From Pelobates cultripes (Eukaryota > Chordata > Amphibia > Anura > Pelobatidae), in assembly GCA_933207985.1 (NCBI GenBank), contig OW240913.1, positions 268,841,797-268,905,796 of the forward strand: a stretch of DNA of 64,000 nt. Reading direction: 5' to 3'. The position numbers and the translations under genes were made by a program. The first letter of the stretch is position 1; each line of letters starts with the position of its first letter. Of the stretch, positions 44,408-55,124 are shown piece by piece. The notes below the pieces were generated by a model. That model had not been told where the DNA came from, ran no database searches, and was given only the letters and a program-made list of their open reading frames with translations.

Positions 44408-46125
44408 TTAACCCCTTAACGCCGTTACGGCGTTCTATGCTGTCCCTATTATAATGGGCTTTAAAGCCATTGCGATCCTCTTCTGGAGGGCTGCCTGACA
44501 GCCCAGACAGCCCTCCCCCGGGGGCCATGTGATCGCTCTCAAAGAGCTGTGGATCTGCCAGCAGGGGGACTGTCTGAAATTTCAGACAGTTTCCCTGCTG
44601 GTGGGTAGTGTAAAAAAAAATATTATTAGACATGTTTAAAATTTATTAAAAGTATTTATTTATATATATATATATAAAAATAATATATATATATACACAC
44701 ACACACACACATCTTATATATATGTACCATCATACGTAGTGTATTTTAATGTTAATATAGGTATATACATTAGTATTAAAACACGCTTAGAATGACGTTA
44801 CATATATATAAGATATATATTATACATATAATACATCTATATATATTTTATATTTATATATACACGTATAATTACAATAAATAAAATATTTTAAAAAAAA
44901 ATTAAATAAATTATATATACATATGTAATTTCATTCTAACTGTATTTTGTTATTAATATATATTGGTAACAAAATACACTTAGAATGAATATATATATTA
45001 ATACATATATATATATATACATACATACATACACACACACACACATAAATATATATAATTACATAAATAACTACATAAGTGTACACGTAGACTTTAAATA
45101 CATATATATGTATATATTAAAATTCTACGTGTATATTTAAGTAAAATTTTAACATAATTATGTGATTTAATTAGTTAAAATTTGATTGACATGCCTGACA
45201 ACCCAGGCAAAAAGTGCAGACAATTTGAATTGCAAGCACTATATTTAACCCTGTAACTTTCCAAGAGACCATAAAACCTGCACATGGGGGGTACTGTTTT
45301 ACTCAGGAGACTTCGCTGAACACAAATATTAGTGTTTCAAAATGGTAACTTGTATTACAACAATATTTTTAGTAAAAGTTACGTTTTTTGCATTTTTCAC
45401 ACATGAACGGCACTTTTACTGACGATATTATTGTTGTAATACAAGTTACCATTTTGAAACACTAAAATTTGTGTTCAGCAAAGTCTCCTGAGTAAAACAG
45501 TACCCCCCCATGTACAGGTTTTATGGTGTTTTGGAAAGCTAGAGAGTCAAATATAAGGCTTGCATTTAATTTTTTTCACATTGAAATTTGCCAGATTGGT
45601 TATGTTGCCTTTTGAGACCGTATGGTAGCCCAGGAATAAGAATTACCCCCATGATTGTATACCATTTGCAAAAGTAGACAACCCAAGGTATTGCAAACGG
45701 GGTATGCCCAGTCATTTTTAGTAGCCACTTAGTTACTTTTGCAAATGGTATGCCATCACTGGGGTAAATCTCATTCCTGGGCTACCACACAGTCTCAAAG
45801 GTAACATTACTAATCTGGCAAATTTCAATGTGAAAAAACTTAAAAATGGAATGCTGTATTTGACCCTTTGACTTTGAAAAACACTGTAAAAACTGTTAAT
45901 GGGGGCTACTGTTGTACTCGTGAGACTTTGCTGAATCCAAATATGTGCTTTTTTTGCAGTAAAAGCTAACAGTATTATGACATTTACAGCTAAAATGTGA
46001 GGCGGAACTACAAATTTTTGTAAAAAATTTAAATTTCTCAGTTTTTTTGATTTTATTCATAATAAATTATGTTTCATATATAAATATTTGATATGAAATG
46101 AAAGCCCTGTTTCTCCTGAACAAAA
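44408..46125. mobile_element. TTAA-type foldback element E1, truncated by Tc1-like insertion
   Basis: It starts TTAACCCCTTAACGCC. An end-proximal block has GGCCATGTGATCGCTCT and CAGGGGGACTGTCTG, followed by AT-rich tracts. The inner part (45240-46120) holds two palindromic modules: arms 45260-45368 / 45427-45535 and arms around TACCATTTGCAAAAGTAG (45659) / ACTTTTGCAAATGGTA (45735). Its content is an inverted, diverged version of E2 (46150-48252). The right end is cut at TCCTGAACAAAA where the Tc1-like element begins. It is non-coding. Confidence 0.75.
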
Positions 46126-46149
46126 TGCTCAAAAAAATAAAGGGAACAC

Positions 46150-48252
46150 TTAACCCCTTAAGGACTGGACTGTTTTTGCGATGTTGTACATTTGCGACCA
46201 GGCCTCTTTTTACACTTTTCTGGTGTTTGTGTTTAGCTGTAATTCTCCGCTCTCTCATTTACTGTTCCCATACAAATTATATATTGTTTTTTTTCAGGAC
46301 AAAAGGGGCTTTCTTTACATACTATTATTTATATAATCTCATGTAATTTAATTTAAAAAAAATTAAAAAAAATATGATGAAAAATTGAAAAAAATACATG
46401 TTTTTTGACTTTTACTTGAAAAATCTTTTACTCATCTACAAAAGCGAATGAAAAAAAAACTGCTAAATAGAGTCAAAATGTTGTCCTGAGTTGAAAAATA
46501 CCCTGTGTTTACATGCTTTTTTGCTTTTTTTTTTGCAAGTTTAGGGCTATAGGTGCAAGTAGGATATTGCGGTTTCAAAACATACATTTTTAAAATTTAT
46601 CAATAGTGACATTGTAACACTATTATCTGTCATAAATCTCTGAATAACACCCCACATGTACATTTTTTTTTAAAGTAGACAACCCAGGATTTTCAATATG
46701 GGGTATGTCCAGTCTTTTTTAGTAGCCACTTAGTCACAAACACTGGCCAAAGTTAGCGTTCATATTTGTTTGTGTGTGAAAAAAGTAAAAAACTAAATTG
46801 AATGATAATTTTGGCCAGTATTTGTGACTAAATGGCCACTAAAAAAGACTGGACATACCCCATTTGCAATACTATGGGTTGTCTTCTTTTGCAAATGGTA
46901 TGCCATGATGGGGGTAATTCTCATTCCTGGGCTACCATACGCTCTCAAAGGCAACGTAACCAACCTGGCCTTTTTCAATGTAAAAATATTTGACCCTGTA
47001 ACTTTAAAAAAATGCTATAAAATCTGTACATGGAAGGTACTGTTATACTCGGGAGACTTTGCTGAACACAAATATTTGTGTTTCAAAACAGTAAAAGTAT
47101 CACAACAATTATATCATCAGTAAAAGTGCTGTTTGTGTGTGAAAAATGCAAAAAAAAGTCACTTTCACTGACAATATAATCGCTGTGTTAGGTTTTACTG
47201 TTTTGAATCACTAATATTTGTGTTCAGCGAAGTCTCCTGAGTAAAACAGTACCCCCATGTACAGGTTTTAGGGTGTCATAGAAAGTTACAGGGTAAAATA
47301 TAGTGCTAGCAAATTAAATTCTCTGGACTTTCGGCCTGGGTTGGCAGGCAGGTCCCTCAAATTGCAATCAATAAAATGACTTAATTATGTAAAAATATTA
47401 CATAAATACGCACGTAGAATTTAAATATATAGGCATATTTATATATTTGAAGTCTACGTGTATATTTATATAATTATTTATGTAATTTTGTATATGGACA
47501 TATGTATATTTCGTATTATTTTTATTTATTTATATATACATAGAATGAAATTGTATATATATTACTATCAAAATACAGTTAGAATAAAATTTCATATAGA
47601 TATATAATTTTGTTTTACATTTGTATTATTTTTACATGTTTTTATTTAATTTAAATTACTTATTATTTGTATTTTATAATAATATTTATATACAATATAT
47701 ATATATATAGTTATATATAGTTATTATATATATTATATATATATATACACACATACATATACACACACACACGTGTGTAATTTAATTATTTGTGTATTTT
47801 TATATTAATATATGTACATATTAATATAAGAATACACTTAGTATGACATTATATATATATGATATATAGACATATATTATATAGGTATAATATATGTCTA
47901 TATATCATATTTATATACATATATAAAAAAAATGTAATTAACATTTTTTTTTTTTTTATTTTTTTTACACATGCAGGGAGACTGCCTGTCAACACAGACA
48001 GTCCCCCTGCAGGCAGACACATGAACACCTATTGTGACCATGTGATCGCTCTGTTGAGCGATCACATGGCCCCAGGGGTCCTAATACCACCGCGGGCTGC
48101 AGGCAGTCTCCACAAACCGGGAGCACCGCCGATCGCCGCCGGGGGAACGACAGCGATCAGGTAAGTACATTGCACCATTAGGACGGTTCAGGACAGTCAC
48201 CGGTCGGCAACGCAAAAATGCCGATGACTGTCCTCGGTCCTGAAAGGGTTAA
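46150..48252. mobile_element. TTAA-flanked foldback element E2, piggyBac-like ends
   Basis: TTAA at 46150-46153 and 48249-48252. The left end is CCCCTTAAGGACTGGACTG and the right end reads inward on the minus strand CCCTTTCAGGACCGAGGAC. Inside are palindromic modules (arms 46992-47130 / 47160-47297, and 46701-46755 / 46805-46861), AT tracts and an end block with CATGTGATCGCTCTGTTGAG and its own inverted GAGCGATCACATG. It encodes no protein. Removal with one TTAA left restores the Tc1-like sequence exactly. Confidence 0.9.
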
Positions 48253-48520
48253 ACAACACAATGTAACTCCAAGTCAATCACACTTCTGTGAAATTAAACT
48301 GTCCACTTAGGAAGCAACACTGAGTGACAATTAATTTCACATGCTGTTGTGCAAATGGGAAAGACAACAGGTGGAAATTATAGGCAATTAGCAAGACACC
48401 CCCAATAAAGGAGTGGTTCTGCAGGTGGTGACCACAGACCACTTCTCAGTTCCTATTCTTCCTGGCTGATGTTTTGGTCACTTTTGAATGCTGGCATTGC
48501 TTTCACTCTAGTGGTAGCAT

Positions 48521-48914
48521 GAGACGGAGTCTACAACCCACACAAGTGGCTCAGGTACTGCAGCTCATCCAGGATGGCACATCAATGTGAGCTATGGCAA
48601 GAAGGTTTGCTGTGTCTGTCAGCGCAGTGCTCCTCGTGTTCCTCCTTGCACAAAGGCGGAGGTAGCGGTCCTGCTGCTGGGTTGTTGCCCTCCTAAGGCC
48701 TCCTCCACATCTTCTGGTAGCGTCTCCATGCTCTGGACACTACGCTGACAGACACAGCAAACCTTCTTGCCACAGTTCGCATTGATGTGCCATCCTGGAT
48801 GAGCTGCACTACCTGAGCCACTTGTGTGGGTTGAAGACTCCGTCTCATGCTACCACTAGAGTGAAAGCACCGCCAGCATTCAAAAGTGACCAAAACATCA
48901 GCCAGGAAGCACAC
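48521..48914. pseudogene. Tc1-like transposase N-terminus, duplicated in inverted orientation
   Basis: The plus strand, from 48521, reads [14 protein letters not shown] and [10 protein letters not shown]. The minus strand, from 48848, reads the same start with an intact helix-turn-helix ([35 protein letters not shown]). Between them (48640-48745) is a further transposase-family piece. The arms, about 165 bp, would form a hairpin. No catalytic domain remains. Confidence 0.8.
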
Positions 48915-48994
48915 ACCTATCTATCCTCCCTTATACACAAGTATGTCCCGTCAAGGCCCTTACGATCTGCTGAAGACTTGCGTCTATCTGCAGT

Positions 48995-49517
48995 CAGTGG
49001 CGTCTCTAGGATTCATTTTTAGGGGGGGCACATGGAGGGCCAGGGACAAAAGTAGGGGGGCACAAAAAAAATTCCAAGGACATTTTGCAGCACAGCTATC
49101 AATTAATGTCTGGGTATAATATCCCTGGACAGTCAGTGCTCTCTGTATAATACAGGGTTGTGTGTATAATAAATTGGGACACTCAGTGCTCACTGTATAA
49201 TACAGGTCTGTTTGTGTATAATATCCCAAGACAGAGAGCAGCACTATACAGGAAGCACTGACTATCCCGGTATATTATATACACACAGATCTGTATTATA
49301 CAGATAGCTGAGCATATACCCCATGTCCCAATCTCTAGACTACTAGTACCTGTCAACAGCAGCTCCCAGACGCGTGTAACAGGGCTAAAGTGTGCGGCAG
49401 CTCACACAGATGATTCAACGGTAAAGTGCACTCGCTGGCAGAGCCAAACTGGGAATCCCTGGGAATGCAAAGCAGCCCTGGAAAAAAAATGTATGCCATT
49501 CCTAAAAGTCAATATAA
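48995..49517. mobile_element. hAT-like element, left end only
   Basis: It starts CAGTGGCGTCTCTAGG, followed by a G-run, like the element starting at 63843 (CAGTGGCGTACTAAAGG). A TGTGTATAATA / CAGTGCTC repeat fills 49120-49290. The right end is not seen before the DIRS element; part may lie beyond 55127. Confidence 0.5.
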
Positions 49518-49787
49518 TGGAAAATTTATTCATACTTACCGTAATTTTCTTTTCCTGGTCATATGCCATGGCAGCACAACATTGGGTAGCTCCTCCCTAT
49601 CCCCATTGGACAGGAATAATTATTAAGCTGTATAAGTACCACCTCCTTCCCCAGTCATGTTTTCCAGCAATAGCCCCGGGTGGGACCCTTGTGCTGCCAT
49701 GGCATATGACCAGGAAAAGAAAATTACGGTAAGTATGAATAAATTTTCCATTTTCCTGGCCATATCCATGGCAGCACAACATTGGGT
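49518..49787. repeat. DIRS left inverted terminal repeat and internal complementary region
   Basis: The outer 61 bp (49519-49579) and 49689-49749 form a perfect inverted repeat. Immediately after, 49752-49787 (TTTTCCTGGCCATATCC and on) is the complement of the extreme right end (55090-55125). This junction of complements of both ends is the template used to bridge the ends when the circular DNA intermediate is made in the DIRS model. An inner segment (49580-49657) pairs with the right terminal repeat. Confidence 0.93.
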
Positions 49788-49884
49788 AATACCCAAGCAA
49801 TAAACCAGGGAGGGAAAAGAGACACAGACTCCAAAATTTTGAATGCAAAGTGTATTAACACCACAACAGGTGAAAAAATAGAAA

Positions 49885-50915
49885 TCATGCATCGGATACA
49901 GACAGAACTGATTTAGCAAATTGATCAGATATACCTGCTCTAACATCAATTTGGTAGCTCTTAATGAAAGTGTTAGAGGAAGACCATGTAGCTGCTTTAC
50001 AAATGAGTTCAGGAGAAACATTAGCAGCGGCTGCCCAGGAAGATGAGAGAGCCCTCGTGGAATGGGCTTTAAGACCCACAGGGACCGGATATCCAGCCGA
50101 TTGATAAGCCAGAATAATAGCTGCTACTATCCACCTGCTAATGGTAGATTTGGGAGCTTGTGAGCCCTTTCTACAGCCGCAATGAAGGACGAAAAGACTG
50201 TGAGAAGTACGCCAAGCAGAAGTCCTATCAATATATATCTGGAGACATCTTACTAGATCCAGAGAAGATAGGTTAGTAGAATTCTCCATTTCTTGGGAGT
50301 CAGACCTCAGAGATGGAAGAACAATATCCTCGTTGATGTGAAAGGAGGAGGTGACTTTAGGTCGAAATTCGGGAACCGTACGGAGGACAACTCTGTCTTT
50401 GTGAAAGACCGTAAAAGGCTCCTTAATGGATAGAGCATGGAGCTCAGAAACCCTCCTGCCGGAAGCTAGGGCAATCAGCAGAGCAGTCTTAATAGAGAGA
50501 GCATGAAGAGGAACTGTGTCAAACGGTTCAAAAGGTTCCAACTTTAGGGCATTCAAGACCAAAGGGAGATTCCAAGATGGAACAAATGGTTTAATAGGAG
50601 GTTTTATCTGAAGGACTCCTTCGATGAATCTGATGACATCTGCGTCCAGTGCCCATCGATGATTGGTTAGAGCGGACAAAGCTGAGACGTGCACCTTGAG
50701 AGTGTTATAGCTCAGCCCTTTAGCAAGCCCAGACTGCAGGAACTCCAAAATATTAGAGGAGGAAGGATCTTGAATATTAATGTTCCTGTGAAGGGCCCAG
50801 TCAGAGAAAACTTCCCACACTCTATAATAAGTGGCCGAAGTGGAATGCTTACGCGCCTTCAGCATAGTGCCTATAACGTCCTGGGAGAATCCTTTACTCA
50901 AAAGCCGGTTCCTTT
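49885..50915 (-). CDS. DIRS tyrosine recombinase (integrase)
   Basis: The C-terminal 326-345 codons of a 958-codon open frame (49885-52761). An N-terminal core-binding part (SATYYRVWEVFSDWALHR and NILEFLQSGLAKGLSYNTLK) is followed by the catalytic domain. It has Arg in ALASGRRVSELHAL (frame residue about 768), the His-x-x-Arg box AHSTRALSSSWAA (about 900) and the nucleophile Tyr in FIKSYQID (about 936). All key residues are present and no stop interrupts it, so it may be active. It would insert the circular cDNA. The true start is uncertain: the same frame stays open far upstream over the RT gene, and a start near 50865-50915 would give a normal-size recombinase. Confidence 0.93.
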
Positions 50916-53159
50916 CAGTCTCCAAGCCATGAGATTGAGAGAGACCGGATTTGGATGAAACACAGGACCTTGGAACAGAAGATCCGGAGTTCTGGGAAGT
51001 GGGAGAGGAGGTTCCACCAAAAGACTTTGAAGCAGAGGAAACCAGGGTCTTCGAGGCCAATAAGGCGCAATCAAGATGAGAGACACCTGCTCCGTTCTCA
51101 TCTTCCTCAGGAGCGGGAGAATTAGTGGAAATGGGGGAAAGGCATAGCCCATCCTGAACCTCCAGGGGCTTGATAAAGCATCCCTCCCTAGTGCTAGGTG
51201 GTCGTCTTCTTTCGTGAAGAAAAGCTTTACCTTTCTGTTGGCCCGAGTGGCTAGAAGGTCTACTTGAGGGAGACCCCATTTGTCCACAATCAAGCGGAAT
51301 GCACTGTCTGAGAGACACCATTCCCCCGGATCTATCCTGGATCTGCTGAGAAAATCCGCCAGCTGATTCCGTTTCCCTGGTAGATGGATGGCAGTAAGGC
51401 CCGCCAGGTTTCTCTGAGCCCACCACATCAGGTGATTCATGATTTCCATCATCTTGCAGCTCCTGGTACCCCCTTGGTGATTGACATAGGATACCACCGT
51501 GGAGTTGTCCGTCCTTATCTTCACCCATTGCCCCTTGAGATGATTCGAGAAGTGTTTCAATGCTTTGAGGACAGCCAGAAGCTCTAGGCAATTGGATTGA
51601 ACATTGTTTGCCCTGAAACTCCATTCTTCCTGCGCAAAGTCGTGGAGACAATGAGCGCCCCATCCCCATTGGCTGGCATCCGTTGTCACAGTTATCCACG
51701 CGATATCTCCTAGTGGAAAACCCTTTGATAGGTGCTCCCTGTTTAACCACCAGATTAGAGAATGGCATACATTCAGGGAAAGTTTGATGGGTTGGTGCAG
51801 GTTCCCGGAGGAGAACTGTCTCAGGAAATTGGCTTGGAATGGTCTCATTCTCCACTGTGCCCATCTGGTCAATCCTATTGTGGAGGACATGGAACCAAGG
51901 AGGCTCATTATGGCCTTTGCCGGGGCCACCCTGGATATCAGCATTCTCCTCAATAACATCTTGAGTTTCTGTATTCTTGCTGATGAAAGTTGAACAGTGC
52001 CCTTTAGAGTGTCGAAGTGAGCACCTAAATAAACCATAGATTGTGTTGGGTGGAGGTGGCTCTTCTTGGTGTTGATCTTCCAGCCGTGAGCTTGCAGAAA
52101 CTGAATGCTGGTAATAGCATGGGATGTCAGAGAATCTACGTTGTTTCCTAAGATCAAGATGTCGTCCAGATAATGGTAAATCGCAATGTTCTGTTTTCTG
52201 AGCTCCGCAATGAGAACAATCAGGACCTTTGTAAATGTCCTCGGAGCTGTGCTCAGACCAAAGGGGAGGGCCCTGAACTGGAAGTGACCTTCTTCCACAG
52301 CAAACCTCAGAAACTTTTGATGAGTTTGGGCGATGGGTATGTGAAAATACGCATCCAACAGATCTATGGACAGCATCCATTGGTTGGGTGACACTACTTT
52401 TATAATAGATTGTAGAGATTCCATTTTGAACCTGCGAATGTGCAGATGCTTGTTTAGCCTGTGTAGATCCAGAATGGGTCTCCATCCCCCTGAGGATTTC
52501 TTCGTTAAGAAGATGTGGGAGTAGAACCCTTGAGTTCTCTCGCCGGCTGGCACTTTGGTGATAACTTTCTCCTTCTGCAAGGAAAGGATGAAGTCTTGTA
52601 AGGCCATGCACTTTTCCTTGTCCCCTGGCCACTTTGTGAGGTGAAAAGACTTGCTTGGAGGATGCTCGAGAAATTCTATCAAGTAACCTCTCCGAATAAT
52701 ATCCAGTACCCAACCGTCGCTTGTGGATACTCCCCATATCGGTAGATATTGGAGAAGACAAGCCCCGACACCTTCGGATTTTGGAATTATATAGTCATAA
52801 ATTCCTCTGGTTTTTATAGGAAGATGAACCGCGTGACTTGCCTCCTCTGTTTCCAGCTGGGGCTCCTCTCCCAGGTTGAAATCTGGAATATTCTCTGCCC
52901 GGTTTGTAGGACCTACTGTCACGAAAGGAATGGTACTCTTTTCGGGCACGAAAGGATCCTTTATACTTTCTCTCCTGAGGTAGAAAAGCTTTATTCCCTT
53001 CAGCCGCCCTCTTAATGCATTCGTCCAAATTCTTGCCAAATAACATACTCCCGTGAAATGGCAAAGAACACAAACTATTCTTGGAGGAAGCATCGGCTGC
53101 CCAAGATCTGAGCCAAAGTGCTCGCCTAGAGGAAATCGAGAAGGACATATTTCTAGCAA
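50898..53159 (-). CDS. DIRS reverse transcriptase / RNase H / methylase-like polyprotein
   Basis: 753 codons without a stop. RT spans about residues 190-400, with WRPILDLHRLNKHL, LSIDLLDAYFHIPI, FRALPFGLSTAP and the catalytic YLDD (about 330-333). RNase H spans about 490-640, with VTTDASQWGWGA (about 493), Glu in CLELLAVLKAL and RTDNSTVVSYVN (about 551), all acidic residues present. The last 110-150 residues, with GLPQVDLLATRANRKV, FPPFPLILPLLRKM and IAPYWPRRPWFPLL, match the region known in DIRS as a DAM-like methyltransferase-related domain. The first ~115 codons overlap gag in another frame, so translation probably starts later or by frameshift from gag. Confidence 0.95.
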   Translation of the reverse strand: MLEICPSRFPLGEHFGSDLGQPMLPPRIVCVLCHFTGVCYLARIWTNALRGRLKGIKLFYLRRESIKDPFVPEKSTIPFVTVGPTNRAENIPDFNLGEEPQLETEEASHAVHLPIKTRGIYDYIIPKSEGVGACLLQYLPIWGVSTSDGWVLDIIRRGYLIEFLEHPPSKSFHLTKWPGDKEKCMALQDFILSLQKEKVITKVPAGERTQGFYSHIFLTKKSSGGWRPILDLHRLNKHLHIRRFKMESLQSIIKVVSPNQWMLSIDLLDAYFHIPIAQTHQKFLRFAVEEGHFQFRALPFGLSTAPRTFTKVLIVLIAELRKQNIAIYHYLDDILILGNNVDSLTSHAITSIQFLQAHGWKINTKKSHLHPTQSMVYLGAHFDTLKGTVQLSSARIQKLKMLLRRMLISRVAPAKAIMSLLGSMSSTIGLTRWAQWRMRPFQANFLRQFSSGNLHQPIKLSLNVCHSLIWWLNREHLSKGFPLGDIAWITVTTDASQWGWGAHCLHDFAQEEWSFRANNVQSNCLELLAVLKALKHFSNHLKGQWVKIRTDNSTVVSYVNHQGGTRSCKMMEIMNHLMWWAQRNLAGLTAIHLPGKRNQLADFLSRSRIDPGEWCLSDSAFRLIVDKWGLPQVDLLATRANRKVKLFFTKEDDHLALGRDALSSPWRFRMGYAFPPFPLILPLLRKMRTEQVSLILIAPYWPRRPWFPLLQSLLVEPPLPLPRTPDLLFQGPVFHPNPVSLNLMAWRLKGTGF

Positions 53160-54215
53160 GGCTCCTTACCAGATCCACTGCAGCTTCTGATGAAAAATCA
53201 ATTGCTAGACGCATATCTCTTAGGTCCTCTAAAATGGAAGAACGGCTTCTGCCACTCCTTATGTCCCCTTCCAGTTCCTGTATCCAAACCTTCATAGCTC
53301 TCGTAACTGACGTGAGAGCAACGGCAGGGTGGAGACTTGTGCCAGAGGCTACATAGGATTTGGAAAGGTAGTATTCCATCTTACGATCCATAGGATCCCT
53401 GAAGGAACCTGCATCGTCCACAGGAAGGGTAGTGTGCTTGGCTAGTCTGACCACTGCAGCATCAACTTTAGGTGGAAAATCCCATGTTTCAGCATCTTTG
53501 GAATGAAACGGATATAATCTTGAGAACTTCCCTTTTGCAGATGATCTTCGGTCAGACCTGGACCATTCTTCTTTAATAAGGTCACTAATCGTAGTATGCA
53601 CAGGGAAAGCCGCTCTCTTTCTTCTAAGATCAGAGAAATAGCGGTTAGATGTAGACGGTTCCTCCTCTGAGGGTTCCTTCAAGGTAAGGGTTTCTCTGAC
53701 GCGGGCAATTAAATGATCCACCTCCGCAGGTACCAGGAAGTCAGGATCAGGGATAGCCTCCTCCTCCGAGGAAAAAGCTAGGTCTCTCAGAGAAGCTGAA
53801 TCCATTAACTCTTCTTCAGAGTTTCCTGGAGATAAATCTGAGGGCTCAGAATATCTAGGCCGCTTGTGGGTCTTACCAACCTCTCTTATACCCTTGGGCA
53901 ACTGCATGCTTAATAAGTTGCATAAAGTCTGGTGTTGAATGAGAAGGGCCAGCTGCTGCTGAGAGACAATCTGAACAGAGACGTTTCCCTTCTATGGCTC
54001 TGTTATCACAGGATATACACAGCGTCCTTTTGGGCGACTTCCCCTTGGACGATCCTGAAGTCTTTGTACTTTTAGCACTGAAATACAACAAACGTGCTCA
54101 TTAGTACATTACCTCTCTTTTTTTTTTTTTAAAGGATGGCTTACCTATATTGCTTAGATTGTGACCTATTGTGATGAGAAGAATCAGATTCCCTGGATCC
54201 TGAGCGAGAATCCAT
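52795..54215 (-). pseudogene. DIRS ORF1 (gag-like), spliced, one frameshift
   Basis: Start codon at 54215-54213. Exon 1 (54215-54145) encodes 23 residues beginning MDSRSGSRESDSSHHN, then two bases that complete a codon with exon 2. Exon 2 (from 54077) opens with a Ser/Lys-rich stretch and a CISC-x13-CSDC pair of cysteine doublets, possibly a small zinc-binding knuckle. The frame changes by one base within about 53875-53905, then stays open to 52795 (370 codons) with the gag-type block PPKVDAAVVRLAKHTTLPVD, PMDRKMEYYLSKSY and an Arg/Gly-rich basic tail (GREYSRFQPGRGAPAG). It packages element RNA. The frameshift should inactivate this copy unless it is a sequencing error. Confidence 0.85.
54078..54144 (-). 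other. Predicted 67-bp intron in DIRS ORF1
   Basis: Minus strand: donor ATATAG|GTAAGCC, then an A-run, a branch-point-like TACTAATGA, a T-rich stretch and acceptor TTGTATTTCAG|TGCT. Removal keeps the frame: exon 1 has 71 nt (23 codons plus two) and exon 2 supplies the third base of a Ser codon. Without splicing the ATG frame would hit a stop in the intron region. Confidence 0.75.
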
Positions 54216-54429
54216 CTATAAAGAATAGATGGAACAGCGAAACTAATACCAAGAAGAAATATATATAAAAATAGAAATAAGAGGGGTTAGAAAAACTTAC
54301 TTCGATGCTTGAGAAGGAAAAAAGGAACCTGGAAAGGCGAAGAATCAACAAAACGAGTACAAAAAAAACTTTCCTGGAGGAAGAAGCTCAACCTACCCTG
54401 AAAAGGAGAACTGGCGCTTTAAGAAGGGT

Positions 54430-54640
54430 ATCTGACGTCATCGCGCATGCGCAAATGAGCGAAATGAAGCCGCGCGAACACTTAAAAACAACCGAACGTC
54501 GCGCATGCATACAGGAGCCCACGAATGCCGCGCAGGCGCCCATGAGACTCCCGAACGCCGCGCAGGCGCACAGGAACTCCCGAACGCCGCGCAGGCGCAC
54601 AGAAACTCCCGAACGCCGTGTAGGCACACCAGCACATAGA
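54430..54640. promoter_or_regulatory. DIRS leader: GC-rich 29-bp repeats with NRF1-like sites
   Basis: Four tandem copies of a CGAACGCCGCGCAGGCGCAC-containing unit of about 29 bp (from 54513 to 54627) lie just upstream of ORF1. TCATCGCGCATGCGCAAATG at 54438-54457 contains GCGCATGCGC, the palindromic NRF1 consensus core, and each unit carries a GCGCAGGCGC near-match. As the element's 5' end is to the right, this is where a promoter would lie. Transcription-factor use is inferred. Confidence 0.5.
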
Positions 54641-55012
54641 GATTACAGTTGTTTTAGAGAAGGAGACCGATTACCTACTGTACCTTCAGAAGAATGATCT
54701 TACAGGTAAGACCAAATCATGGAGCCATTACCTTGATTCAGGGGGGAGATTCCAAGTCCGGAAACCAGCCATAGTTCTATGTCATTCCACTTGCTACCTT
54801 ATTGGAAGAATCATAGGAAGGCAAAACCCCCAGTCACTAAAGGGGTTCTCTCCAGGGGGACACCTTTGCGCAGGGCCGTATACTGGAGACTTCCCAGGGG
54901 AGAGAGGGTGAACTCCCCAGGGGCCAGAGGAACTAATCCTCAGGTAAGCCATAAAGAAAATCTAACAGTCTGAAAAGACAGACATGTCCTAGGGATAGGA
55001 CAGGAAAAAAAG

Positions 55013-55124
55013 ACTGGGGAAGGAGGGGTAGGAGGTGGTACTTATACAGCTTAATAATTATTCCTGTCCAATGGGGATAGGGAGGAGCTACCCAATGTTG
55101 TGCTGCCATGGATATGGCCAGGAA

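Larger units (their letters stand above)
46119..48960 (+). mobile_element. Third Tc1-like element, split by E2 and partly inverted
   Basis: The left terminal piece TGCTCAAAAAAATAAAGGG (46126-46149) and the rest from 48253 (AACAACACAATGTAACTCC) are continuous in a Tc1-like family I recognise, once E2 is ignored. The non-coding leader (48253-48480) has CTTCTGTGAAAT and GCAATTAGCAAGACACCCC. The transposase start follows, then an internal inversion that makes a hairpin. The C-terminal half and right terminus are missing. Confidence 0.8.

Noticed and set aside
49885..52761. The 958-codon frame as a single protein
   Set aside because: Only its last third is a recombinase. The upstream part is antiphase to RT/RNase H and has no domain I recognise, so I call the gene only from about 50915 and list the overlap as a finding.
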